From RYN-433 sp036558265 (GTDB lineage: Bacteria; Planctomycetota; Phycisphaerae; Tepidisphaerales; Tepidisphaeraceae), in contig DATBFY010000670.1 of the NCBI GenBank assembly GCA_036558265.1, forward strand, positions 1-19,383: a stretch of 19,383 nucleotides of DNA, given 5' to 3'. Both the position numbers and the translations under genes were made by a program. Numbering within the stretch: the first letter of the stretch is position 1; each line of letters begins with the position of its first letter. The notes under the pieces were generated by a model. That model ran no database searches, was not told the origin of the DNA, and saw nothing but the letters and a program-made list of their open reading frames with translations. Shown here in pieces: positions 8,147-14,903 of the stretch.

Positions 8147-9262
8147 TCAGTTGTGGTGCGGCGGGATCGGCGTGCGCTCCCAATTGTATGACGGGGGTTG
8201 CCACCAGTGATCATAAGGCTCTGGCTTCTTTCTGTCGTCCTCCGAAACCGTGTACATCAGCTCGGTCTGCGGCCCGGGCTCGAGAATCTCCTCGACGAAA
8301 CGCCCGTCGATATGGTCGGGCACCGGCAGGTGCATCATGGCGCACGCGGTCGCGAACGTGTCCTCGGTGTTGATCACGAGCTTGTCCAGGCGCGTCAGGT
8401 CATAGTTGCGCCGCACGCCCGGGCCGACGACGATCCACGGGATGTGGCGGCTGCGCGGGTCGTTGGGACCGTGCGTCTTGCCCTGACCGCCGTGGTCGGC
8501 GCTGAGGATGATCAGCGCGGCGCCGAGGAGCCCCTTGTCGGAAAGGGCGTCGAGCATCATGCCGACGGCGGCGTCGGCGGTCTCGACGGCGCGCAATTGC
8601 TGGTACGTCCCCCAACCCACGGCGTGGCCGACCACGTCCACATCCGGGATGTGGACGAACATGACGCGCGGCGCGTGGCGGCGGATCATGTTGGCCGCCA
8701 CCTCGCCGACCTCGACGTTCGATCCTTCCTTGTCCTGGTAAACGTCGATGTAGTCGATCGTGCCGGGCTTGGCGATCTCGTGGAACTTGCCCTTGCCCGC
8801 GACCATGCCGGTCGTCAGCCGCTGGTCCTGAGACAGCCAGACCTTGTGGGCCTGCTCGAAGATCGTGGGCACGTCGGGGTAGACATTCTCGATGTAACGG
8901 TTCCAGACCACGCGGTGGATGTCGGGCCGCACACCGGTGAGCATGCTGGTGTGCGAGGGCAGCGTGATCGACATCTCCGTCGTGCGCGCCCACATCGAGA
9001 AGGCGCCGCGCTCCATCAGGCCGCGAATGCGCGGGGCGCGGGCCCGCAGGAGCACGTCGGGCCGCAGGCCGTCGATGCTGATGATCAGCACGCGCTCGAC
9101 CCGCGGCGAGCCCGAAGCGGTCACCGTGGGGCCCGCCGAATCCATCCCCCAATGCGTCATCACCAGCGACGTCACCTGCACGGTCAACGCGATCGCGAAC
9201 ACGCCCCCCAGCAGCCAGGCGATGGTCCGACGATTCGAAGACAGGGGATCCGGTTGACTCAT
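8147..9262 (-). CDS. Membrane-anchored type I phosphodiesterase / nucleotide pyrophosphatase family protein
   Basis: This 371-residue protein belongs to the alkaline phosphatase superfamily, nearest the nucleotide pyrophosphatase/phosphodiesterase (NPP) group. One membrane segment (about 14-36) should anchor it with the catalytic domain outside the cytoplasm. Two-zinc site residues can be followed along the chain: Asp64 in ISIDGLRPD, nucleophile Thr100 in SITLPSHTSMLTG, Asp209 and His213 in DVDVVGH, Asp256-His257 in SADHGGQG and His273 in RHIPWIVVGPG. Likely substrates are phosphodiester or phosphonate-type bonds in nucleotides or lipids; which one cannot be told. It is compact for the family. 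The C-terminus is Pro/His-rich (ending PPHHN). It is divergent from the zinc-ribbon membrane protein and 28 bp upstream of acpS. No good ribosome site precedes the ATG. Confidence 0.87.
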   Translation of the reverse strand: MSQPDPLSSNRRTIAWLLGGVFAIALTVQVTSLVMTHWGMDSAGPTVTASGSPRVERVLIISIDGLRPDVLLRARAPRIRGLMERGAFSMWARTTEMSITLPSHTSMLTGVRPDIHRVVWNRYIENVYPDVPTIFEQAHKVWLSQDQRLTTGMVAGKGKFHEIAKPGTIDYIDVYQDKEGSNVEVGEVAANMIRRHAPRVMFVHIPDVDVVGHAVGWGTYQQLRAVETADAAVGMMLDALSDKGLLGAALIILSADHGGQGKTHGPNDPRSRHIPWIVVGPGVRRNYDLTRLDKLVINTEDTFATACAMMHLPVPDHIDGRFVEEILEPGPQTELMYTVSEDDRKKPEPYDHWWQPPSYNWERTPIPPHHN

Positions 9263-9384
9263 ACGCAGGCAAAAACGTGCGCAGCCAAGGCGGCCGGCGA
9301 TGGCCGCCGCACACGCTTCAATTTAGCATAAACCGCCGTCCGCGGTCGCGCCGGCGTCCTCCTCTGAACAGGACGCGAATTCAA

Positions 9385-9413
9385 TTGACATCCTTCCTGA
9401 ATTGCCGGATCGT
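9385..9413 (+). promoter_or_regulatory. Candidate sigma-70 promoter for the zinc-ribbon membrane protein
   Basis: A perfect -35 TTGACA (9385-9390) is followed after 17 bases by a weak -10 GATCGT (3 of 6). Transcription would start near 9420, about 30 bases before the ATG at 9452. On the opposite strand an AT-rich TATGCT lies near 9326-9331 and could serve the phosphodiesterase gene, but it has no good -35. Confidence 0.4.
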
Positions 9414-9451
9414 GTCAGGCGGTTTACCGGACAGAACACGCGACGCGCGCC

Positions 9452-10327
9452 ATGCTCAATCCGTCCGCCCCATTCGAGACCGATCTTAACCGTCCGGTAA
9501 CCCCGCTGGCCGGCGGCGACCCGGCGCGCACCGCCGGCGCGGCGCTCCCGGTGCGAAAGATCGCCCTGGGCGAGGAATTGCCGATTTTCTGCGAGCGCTG
9601 CGGCTACGCGCTCCACGGCCTGCCCCAGCAGGTCTGCGATCACTGCACGATCCGCCAGTTCCACTGCCCCGAGTGCGGACACCATCAGCCGATCAACACG
9701 CTTCGTCCGGCGTTCCAGAAGACGCTGGGCCGCATTCGCGCGTTCTTCCTGTGCCTGTCGATCCTGTTCAAGCTCAACTTCTTTGGCTGGCTGCTGGTGG
9801 CGTGGTGCTCGATGGGGCACGAGATGAGCTACAGCTACCGGTACAGCAACTGGGCCTATTCGCAGTCCGTGACGACCGTCGGCCCCGGCGGCACCGGGCG
9901 GCAACGAATTCGCTCGCCCGTGCCCGATTATGGACCACGCCAATTCCAACTCGAAGACATGCTCGCCTTCGGCCTGTTCGGCTTAGCCTTCGGCCTGGTC
10001 GGCCGCATGCTGCTCCTGCGCTGGCGCCGCGGCTACCTGGTCGGGCTAAGCCTGGCGGCGCTGGTCTGCACGGCCGTCGTGCTGGGCGCGAAGATCCGCC
10101 ACTGGGAAGGACACGGTCCGAGCACGTCGCTCCCATCGCCCTTCACCGTCGATTTCGTGTCGGCCATCGTGTTGACGGTCCTGGCGCTGATCCTGGGCGC
10201 ATCGGTCGTCTGGGGAATCTGGAGCGCCTTGGCGTACGTCTTTCTGCCCAAACGGGCCAGCCAGGCCCTCCTGGAATGGCAGCGCTCGCTCTCGAACCGG
10301 TCGGCGGGACAGCTCGCCCGCGAATAG
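9452..10327 (+). CDS. Zinc-ribbon multi-pass membrane protein, function unknown
   Basis: I do not recognise a named family. The 291-residue protein has a cytoplasm-like N-terminal part with three CxxC pairs: Cys47/Cys50, Cys62/Cys65 and Cys72/Cys75 (FCERCGYALHGL, VCDHC, HCPECGHH). Six cysteines in 29 residues suggest a zinc ribbon binding one or more metal ions. Four hydrophobic segments follow at about 97-119, 170-189, 194-212 and 234-264, separated by a polar Tyr/Ser/Gly-rich loop (126-160). Such proteins are usually sensors, assembly factors or uncharacterised; none of these can be chosen here. The ATG has no clear Shine-Dalgarno, but the charged N-terminus and the position after a TTGACA box make it the best start. 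It ends 61 bases before the tRNA. Confidence 0.78.
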   Translation: MLNPSAPFETDLNRPVTPLAGGDPARTAGAALPVRKIALGEELPIFCERCGYALHGLPQQVCDHCTIRQFHCPECGHHQPINTLRPAFQKTLGRIRAFFLCLSILFKLNFFGWLLVAWCSMGHEMSYSYRYSNWAYSQSVTTVGPGGTGRQRIRSPVPDYGPRQFQLEDMLAFGLFGLAFGLVGRMLLLRWRRGYLVGLSLAALVCTAVVLGAKIRHWEGHGPSTSLPSPFTVDFVSAIVLTVLALILGASVVWGIWSALAYVFLPKRASQALLEWQRSLSNRSAGQLARE

Positions 10328-10342
10328 CCCCAATCGGCCGAC

Positions 10343-10370
10343 TTGAATCCGGCCGCCGATCGACTAAACT
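10343..10370 (+). promoter_or_regulatory. Candidate promoter of tRNA-Pro
   Basis: TTGAAT (10343-10348), a 16-base spacer and TAAACT (10365-10370) lie about 19 bases before the mature tRNA. Each box matches the sigma-70 consensus at four of six positions. Confidence 0.4.
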
Positions 10371-10388
10371 AACCTGCCTCTAAGCTTC

Positions 10389-10464
10389 CGGGGTGTAGCT
10401 CAGCTTGGTTTAGAGCGCTTGGTTCGGGACCAAGAGGTCGCAAGTTCAAATCTTGTCACCCCGA
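10389..10464 (+). tRNA. tRNA-Pro (anticodon CGG)
   Basis: All four arms fold by eye. The acceptor CGGGGTG (10389-10395) pairs fully with CACCCCG (10457-10463); C1-G72 is typical of proline tRNAs. The D stem is GCTC/GAGC. The anticodon stem CTTGG/CCAAG closes loop TTCGGGA, placing anticodon CGG at 10425-10427 with G37. The T stem GCAAG/CTTGT closes loop TTCAAAT. The discriminator is A (10464) and CCA is not encoded, so it must be added after transcription. It reads CCG codons, which should be common in this GC-rich genome. Confidence 0.96.
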
Positions 10465-10468
10465 CTCA

Positions 10469-10509
10469 GGGGGACGTTCATCATGAGTGAACGTCCCCTT
10501 CTTTGTTTT
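10469..10509 (+). terminator. Rho-independent terminator after tRNA-Pro
   Basis: GGGGACGTTCA (10470-10480) and TGAACGTCCCC (10488-10498) form a perfect 11 bp stem with a 7-base loop, followed by a T-rich run (TTCTTTGTTTT). It lies five bases after the tRNA end. Confidence 0.9.
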
Positions 10510-10540
10510 GCGACGAGAGCGTGTCCGGCAGGTTTGATCC

Positions 10541-10570
10541 GCACGCCCTTCGGAGTCCTCAGGGGCGTGC
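10541..10570. repeat. Short inverted repeat upstream of the methyltransferase
   Basis: GCACGCCC (10541-10548) and GGGCGTGC (10563-10570) form a perfect 8 bp inverted repeat with a 14-base loop. No T-run follows, so it does not look like a terminator. It could be an operator or leader structure of the downstream gene, or chance in GC-rich DNA. Nothing else is recognised between the tRNA terminator and 10651. Confidence 0.3.
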
Positions 10571-10651
10571 CACCCAAATTCACCCGCGCCGCCAAGTGTC
10601 AGAAATGGTACATTCGACGGCAGAGCGTTTTCCGTTTTCAAGACAACGAAC

Positions 10652-11380
10652 ATGTCCCCATATGTTCCACGACGCGGATCCTACGGGATCGACGCCCCTT
10701 ATGCGTTTGCTTTCATCTCCTTGATGGTCTTCCTGGAGCTGGCGCTCGCCATCGACGTGGCGGTGACTTCCGGACGCTTCAGGCTCTTCTGGGCGGTGTT
10801 CTTCGTTTTCATGATCGCCGCGCTTTACTTGCACTTCACGCTTCGCGGCAAGTTTTTGATTTGGGCCGAATTGCTGGACCGGTTACATCTTCGAGGTGAC
10901 GAGCGCATACTCGATATGGGGTGCGGTCGAGGCGCAGTTCTGCTCATGGCTGCTCAACGTCTCACCACAGGTCGAGCCGTGGGCGTGGACTTGTGGCGCG
11001 GCTTCGACCAATCGGGCAATTCTGCCGAAGCAACCAGGCGCAACGCGGTCGCCGAGGGAGTGGCTGAACGCATCGAGCTACACACGGGCGACATGAGCGC
11101 CCTGCCCTTCGAGGACAACAGTTTCGATTTGATTGTTTCCAGTCTGGCCCTCCATAACATTCCTCGGAGCGCCAGGTCAAAAGCCATCGATGAGGCTATC
11201 CGGGTGCTTCGCCCTGGCGGACGGTTAATGATCGTCGACGTTCGCGGGACGGGGCAGCATCAAGAACAGTTGATAAGGCTGGGGATGCTCGACGTGTTAC
11301 GTCGTCGACCGGGCTGGCACCAGTGGTGGGGCCGGCTCCTGGGCGTGCTGCAGGCAACAAAGCCCGCAAACGGGAAATGA
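10652..11380 (+). CDS. Membrane-anchored class I SAM-dependent methyltransferase
   Basis: The 242-residue protein starts with two hydrophobic segments (about 17-38 and 45-64), followed by a Rossmann-fold methyltransferase domain (about 70-200). Motif I is ILDMGCGRG (86-94), which binds S-adenosylmethionine. GVDLW (111-115) carries the acidic residue for the ribose, GDMSALPF (146-153) is motif II-like and LRPGGRLMIVD (186-196) is motif III. The pattern is of the UbiE/type-11 group, which methylates small molecules or lipids; the membrane hairpin favours a lipid-soluble substrate (inference). Codon choice looks less GC-biased than in neighbouring genes, and it sits between a tRNA and a transposase remnant, so horizontal gain is possible. 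No good ribosome site precedes the ATG. Confidence 0.86.
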   Translation: MSPYVPRRGSYGIDAPYAFAFISLMVFLELALAIDVAVTSGRFRLFWAVFFVFMIAALYLHFTLRGKFLIWAELLDRLHLRGDERILDMGCGRGAVLLMAAQRLTTGRAVGVDLWRGFDQSGNSAEATRRNAVAEGVAERIELHTGDMSALPFEDNSFDLIVSSLALHNIPRSARSKAIDEAIRVLRPGGRLMIVDVRGTGQHQEQLIRLGMLDVLRRRPGWHQWWGRLLGVLQATKPANGK

Positions 11381-11686
11381 TCTAATCCCGGATCGATGTA
11401 TGCTTCTTCTTCGTCATCCGGTACGTCCACCGGCTTCTTCTTTCTAATCGGAGGAGCCTCGGAGATGAAAGGGCGCCGTGGCCGGCCCCAACTCCTGCCA
11501 TGCGAAGGCAACCGTGGAGAGGAGAAGAAGGCCACTTGGAGCGTGACATTGCGGTCACCGGAGGCCACAAGATCATTCCACGAAAGGACCTCCATTTCTC
11601 ACCTGTTTACGCAAGTGCCGTTCCCGGCTCCGCACGCCGGCAATGAAAAGTTCTAACGGTGTCCTATCGCCCCGACTTGACGAGAC

Positions 11687-11722
11687 AAAAAGCCCTTCGG
11701 CGAGCGCGTCGAAGGGCCTTTT
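11687..11722. terminator. Hairpin terminator, probably bidirectional
   Basis: Five A residues precede GCCCTTCG (11692-11699), which pairs perfectly over 8 bp with CGAAGGGC (11710-11717) and is followed by CTTTT. A-run on one side and T-run on the other allow termination in both directions. On the plus strand it lies about 300 bases after the methyltransferase stop. Confidence 0.65.
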
Positions 11723-11789
11723 CATTGTGAAGGCGCGACTTAAAGAACGTAGTTCAATTCTGTCGCGTGCTTTGCGGTGGGCACTGTGT

Positions 11790-11915
11790 AAGCTTCCGAC
11801 CCGAGTCAGCGAGCAGTGGACCATGGGTTTCATGCGCGATAGGCTGGTGGATGGCACGACCTTTCGTGTCATGACCCTGATCGATGTCTATTCCAATGAG
11901 TGCCAGGCACTCGAT
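11790..11915 (+). pseudogene. Remnant of an IS3-family transposase (OrfB)
   Basis: About 42 in-frame codons read like the start of the IS3-family integrase core: EQWTMGFMRDRLVDG, then TTFRVMTLIDVYSNECQAL, compared with the familiar pattern WSMDFM-DRLADGR-FRVLTVVD-F-RECLAL. The first catalytic aspartate (D of WSMDFM) is a glycine here, and after this segment the homology stops: the second Asp and the Glu of the DDE triad are not found. Neither OrfA nor terminal inverted repeats are seen. It is therefore a dead fragment of an old insertion. The open frame that contains it (11643-12350) runs into the DUF1801 gene on the other strand and is not a real gene. Confidence 0.68.
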
Positions 11916-12050
11916 GGCGTGGCGGCGCTTCAGCGAATTGGGCGCGCGGCCGCCGGCCTTTACAGGGCCGGTGAAGCTGGAAGCAGGTATCGAAGCCATA
12001 TCGATGGCAGCGGCAATGGCGCCCGCGGCCTTGTCAGCTACAACAGCATG

Positions 12051-12590
12051 TTAAGCGGGGCGACGACGCCGGCGCTGCTTGGCCGATGTCGAACGAATGA
12101 CCACCGGCCCACGGCCGGTGCGCGCGAACGGGACGCGATTGCGAGCGATAGCTTCGTCGATCAGGCTCGCGACCGCCGGACGAGCGAGTGTGGACGCGCC
12201 CTCCACGTGAATCCAGCGCGTCTGGTTGCCGGACCCCTGCAACAATTCTTGAGGATCCGGCAATCCCTTGCCACTATTGAAGTACAGCTTCACGCCCTCC
12301 GCGCTCGCGCGGATCGCAAGAACGCCCGCGTACCCGCGCTCGTCCGGTGAATAGCTGATGACGAAGCAGTCGCGATATTCATACACCAGCTCATGGGCGG
12401 TGGGCAGACGCTTTCGCAGCCACCGTCGCATCGCGCCGACGAGCCGTAGATGCGTGGGCGCAAACCTGGCGACAAGCGTACGCAATTGGGCTTCTGCCGA
12501 TCGTCGTGCCACCGCAGACTGGCTGCTGCCGGGGACCTCGACTTCAACCTGGACGGAACGACGTCCGGCAGCCTCTTTCTTCACGCTCAT
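12051..12590 (-). CDS. DUF1801 (YdhG-like) domain protein
   Basis: The 179-residue protein has an N-terminal region of about 60 residues, then a DUF1801-type domain: RKRLPTAHELVYEYRDCFVI, a YSPDERGYAGVLAIRAS strand pair and KLYFNSGKGLPDP with a following W-x-H-V-E segment. DUF1801/YdhG proteins are small frataxin-like-fold proteins sometimes linked to iron handling; the biochemical role is not established. The C-terminus is very basic (KQRRRRRPA), which might bind nucleic acid. I chose the ATG at 12590 because AGGAG lies 5 bases upstream; the ATG directly before it (12593) is possible and an earlier in-frame start at 12644 is less likely. It lies 132 bp downstream of the LRR gene on the same strand and converges on the transposase remnant. 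Confidence 0.75.
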   Translation of the reverse strand: MSVKKEAAGRRSVQVEVEVPGSSQSAVARRSAEAQLRTLVARFAPTHLRLVGAMRRWLRKRLPTAHELVYEYRDCFVISYSPDERGYAGVLAIRASAEGVKLYFNSGKGLPDPQELLQGSGNQTRWIHVEGASTLARPAVASLIDEAIARNRVPFARTGRGPVVIRSTSAKQRRRRRPA

Positions 12591-12722
12591 CATGGCTCCT
12601 AGGAGTTGGAATCGCTCGCCCATGAGGGCTGGCGTTGACAGCACTCCATTAGTTTCGCCCCATGTTCAGCAATGTCTACCGTGATGTATGAATCGGCAGT
12701 TGAATCGACCCGCTCATGCCCG

Positions 12723-14696
12723 TCAGGTCCAAAACTCCACTTGAACGCCGGCTGGGAACACGGCGATCCCGGTGCGACTGACGCGGGCCGTGGCATCAAC
12801 GGAAACCTTCTTGAGCCGCGGCAGCCGGGCGAGATGCACAAGGCCGGCGTCGCTGATGAAATTGCATGCCGACAACGTGACTTCTTCCAGCGAGGTCATG
12901 CCGCCAAGTATCTCCAGGCTTTTGTCCGTGATCTGCGTCCTGCCCGCGTAGTAGTGCTTCAAGCGGGAAAGCCCGGCGATGTGCTCGGTTGCGACATCGC
13001 CCGTGTCGCGGCAGTACATGCACGTCAGCTTTTCGAGTTGCGCGCAGCGCCCCACGTGGCGGAAGCCGTCGTCCGGCACGTCCATGGGCATGAGCCAGGT
13101 GAGTGCCGGAAATCGCGGAAGCGCGGCGAGCGACGCGTCGTCCACGAACTTGCAGCTCACCGCGAGTCCCTTGAGCGCGGGCATCTCGGCCAGCGCTGCG
13201 AAGCCGCGCCCCTGGAGATTCGGACACTCGCGGCCCCAGATGTACTCGATGGTCCGCGACCGGCTGAGCGCCTCGAAACCGTCGTCGGTCGCAACGGTGC
13301 CCTGTGCCATGAGCATGCGCAAGCGCGGGATCGCCGCGATGTACCGCATGGCGGTATCGTTGCAGAGCGTCCCTTCGCATCCGAGCATTCCAAGGTTGGC
13401 AAGATCCGCCAGTGGCCGCAGACAATCGGCTGTAAGCGCTGAGACGTGCCAGAACGTGCCAAGACCGAAGACGCCGTCAAGGCCGGCAAGCGTGGCAAAG
13501 CCCGCGTCGCTGAACGGGCCGTCCACCATGAGATAAGTCGGGTCGGTGTCGCCGTGGGACATCAGATCGTAGTTCGGGTCGCCGCCCCGCCAGGTCTTGA
13601 ACAGGGGGAAGTCATGCAGCAGCGACAATCCCGCATCCGTGACCAGCCGCCCGGTTTTGAACTGTCGTAGAAGCGGCTTGCCGCGTAACGCCTTGACGGC
13701 GCCATCGCCGGTCGGCGAGCCGAGCAGATCCACTCGCTCCAGGAGATCGCAGAATGCCAGGTTGGCGACCCCTGCATCGCTGATGCCGCGCTGCCAGCAC
13801 ATCTGGAACTTTTGCAGTGCGGGCAGGTGACGGAGCACCTGGAGCCCGCGGTCGGTGATGTGGCCCCCCGGATGCTCGCTCAGGTCGAGCTCGACGAGCT
13901 GCGGCATGCGGGCAAGGTGCAGGAGGCCGTCGTCGGAGAGCCGCTTCGAGCCGCCCAGGTGCAGGCACGTGATCTGCTCGAGGTGCGACAGGCGATTCAG
14001 CGCCGCGTCGCTCATCTGACCCCGGGCGTTGAGGCAGGTAATGCCGTGCTCGCGAATCACCGAAATGATCGTGTCCCAGTCCTTCTCTGTCAGCGGTTGG
14101 CGCGGCTCGATCCGTTTCGCGTTCCAGTCGATCTTGTAAAACGGCGGACGAGTGCTCAGACCGTGAGGCGCGGTGCGCGGGTCCGTCGCGGGTGTCGTCA
14201 GGCTGGCGGTCAGGGTGTGCCAACTCTCGAAGCCTTGGGCCCTGGCGACGAATAGCCGGGCGTCCGTCAGCGTGAAATCGACGGCGGCGTCCGCCGGGGC
14301 CGATGAATTGCCGCGGCGCTGCTGGACCATTTGCCGGAATTGTCCTAATTCCGTCGGGCTGGAAAAGCGGTCGTTGAGGCGGGCGAGCGCTTCGGCATCG
14401 CCGGTGTACGCCGCGACCAGGTCCCGGGCAATGTCGTCGAAGTGATCGACGTCGGCGGAGTTGGCGGCATCAACGTGGTGCACGAGCCGGGGCCAGCTCT
14501 CGAATCCGTATTCACGGGCTAGCGTATGCTGCGCGTCCGCAAGCAACGGATCGGTTGCCTCGGGTCTATACCGGCGAATACGTTCCGCAGCGGCGGCGAC
14601 ACCGTCCTGACAACTGCGCAGCAAGTCCTTTGCTTGCTTTCGGAGTTGCTCCAATGACGGACGCGCCGGGAGCTGTAGAGGAACGGGTTCGGACAT
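12723..14696 (-). CDS. Large leucine-rich-repeat protein with ankyrin-associated N-terminal motifs
   Basis: This 657-residue protein has no signal peptide or membrane segment, so it should be cytoplasmic. Residues 1-170 are helical and contain two copies of an A-R-x-x-GFESW motif (GFESW at 64-68 and 155-159), seen in bacterial proteins that also carry ankyrin-type repeats. From about 210 to 650 there are many leucine-rich repeats of the Cys-containing/RNI type, each about 24 residues: LTCLHLGG-type strands followed by ITDRGLQVLRHLPALQ, ISDAGVANLA, VTDAGLSLLHDFP, ITDKSLEILGGMTSLEE and ISDAGLVHLARLPRLKK. Such solenoids bind protein partners; no catalytic domain is visible. The ATG has AAGGAG six bases upstream, a good ribosome site. 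A good promoter candidate lies about 130 bases upstream. Confidence 0.86.
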   Translation of the reverse strand: MSEPVPLQLPARPSLEQLRKQAKDLLRSCQDGVAAAAERIRRYRPEATDPLLADAQHTLAREYGFESWPRLVHHVDAANSADVDHFDDIARDLVAAYTGDAEALARLNDRFSSPTELGQFRQMVQQRRGNSSAPADAAVDFTLTDARLFVARAQGFESWHTLTASLTTPATDPRTAPHGLSTRPPFYKIDWNAKRIEPRQPLTEKDWDTIISVIREHGITCLNARGQMSDAALNRLSHLEQITCLHLGGSKRLSDDGLLHLARMPQLVELDLSEHPGGHITDRGLQVLRHLPALQKFQMCWQRGISDAGVANLAFCDLLERVDLLGSPTGDGAVKALRGKPLLRQFKTGRLVTDAGLSLLHDFPLFKTWRGGDPNYDLMSHGDTDPTYLMVDGPFSDAGFATLAGLDGVFGLGTFWHVSALTADCLRPLADLANLGMLGCEGTLCNDTAMRYIAAIPRLRMLMAQGTVATDDGFEALSRSRTIEYIWGRECPNLQGRGFAALAEMPALKGLAVSCKFVDDASLAALPRFPALTWLMPMDVPDDGFRHVGRCAQLEKLTCMYCRDTGDVATEHIAGLSRLKHYYAGRTQITDKSLEILGGMTSLEEVTLSACNFISDAGLVHLARLPRLKKVSVDATARVSRTGIAVFPAGVQVEFWT

Positions 14697-14826
14697 GACG
14701 ATCTCCTTTCAGTTGCGCCCACGTCCGCTCGATGGGCTGAAAGAAGATCTCGAAGTAAGTACCGCGAACTATCCAGGTGGGCTCGGCCCTTTCCGCGGAC
14801 GGGGTGCGGCCTGGTACGCAACACGA

Positions 14827-14855
14827 ATTGTAAATCGTTAGCCTGCGCGGATCAA
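14827..14855 (-). promoter_or_regulatory. Sigma-70-type promoter for the LRR gene
   Basis: On the minus strand TTGATC (14850-14855) is followed, after exactly 17 bases, by TACAAT (14827-14832), matching the consensus at four and five of six positions. Transcription would start near 14820, giving a leader of about 120 bases in which no clear structure is seen. Confidence 0.5.
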
Positions 14856-14888
14856 TGTCGGCATCAACGCTGACTTCCATGACTCGGT

Positions 14889-14894
14889 TAGAAT
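14889..14894 (+). promoter_or_regulatory. -10 element very close to the GH31 start (possible leaderless transcript)
   Basis: TAGAAT (five of six to TATAAT) ends 9 bases before the ATG at 14904. Initiation 6-9 bases further on would begin at or just before the start codon, which would explain why no Shine-Dalgarno is seen. The -35 region at the expected distance (AACGCT) is poor. Confidence 0.35.
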
Positions 14895-14903
14895 TGCGCT
14901 CCC

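Larger units (their letters stand above)
11381..12050. other. Mostly non-coding stretch with mobile-element debris
   Basis: This 670-base gap has no convincing intact gene. It contains a bidirectional-looking terminator (11687-11722) and an IS3-type transposase remnant (11790-11915). A 63-codon frame from 11465 on the plus strand has GGAGG 10 bases upstream but no recognisable protein. On the minus strand a frame near 11390-11490 reads an acidic stretch (PVDVPDDEEEAYIDPG) with protein-like composition, but no start or family supports a gene. The segment looks like decayed accessory DNA. Confidence 0.55.

Noticed and set aside
8198..9331. 377-codon plus-strand frame opposite the phosphodiesterase
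   Set aside because: No motif; the opposite strand keeps every zinc-site residue of the phosphodiesterase family.
10453..10899. Plus-strand frame starting at the tRNA-Pro end
   Set aside because: It begins inside the tRNA and crosses the terminator; no homology or ribosome site is visible.
12102..12120. Perfect 8 bp inverted repeat (CACCGGCC/GGCCGGTG)
   Set aside because: It lies inside the DUF1801 coding region with no T-run on either side, so it is most likely a coding coincidence.
11643..12350. 235-codon plus-strand frame as an intact transposase
   Set aside because: Only about 42 codons resemble IS3 OrfB, the first catalytic Asp is Gly, and the rest is unlike the family or antisense to the DUF1801 gene.
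10389..12722. Attachment site pair flanking an integrated element at tRNA-Pro
   Set aside because: No second copy of the tRNA 3' end and no integrase gene were found by eye.
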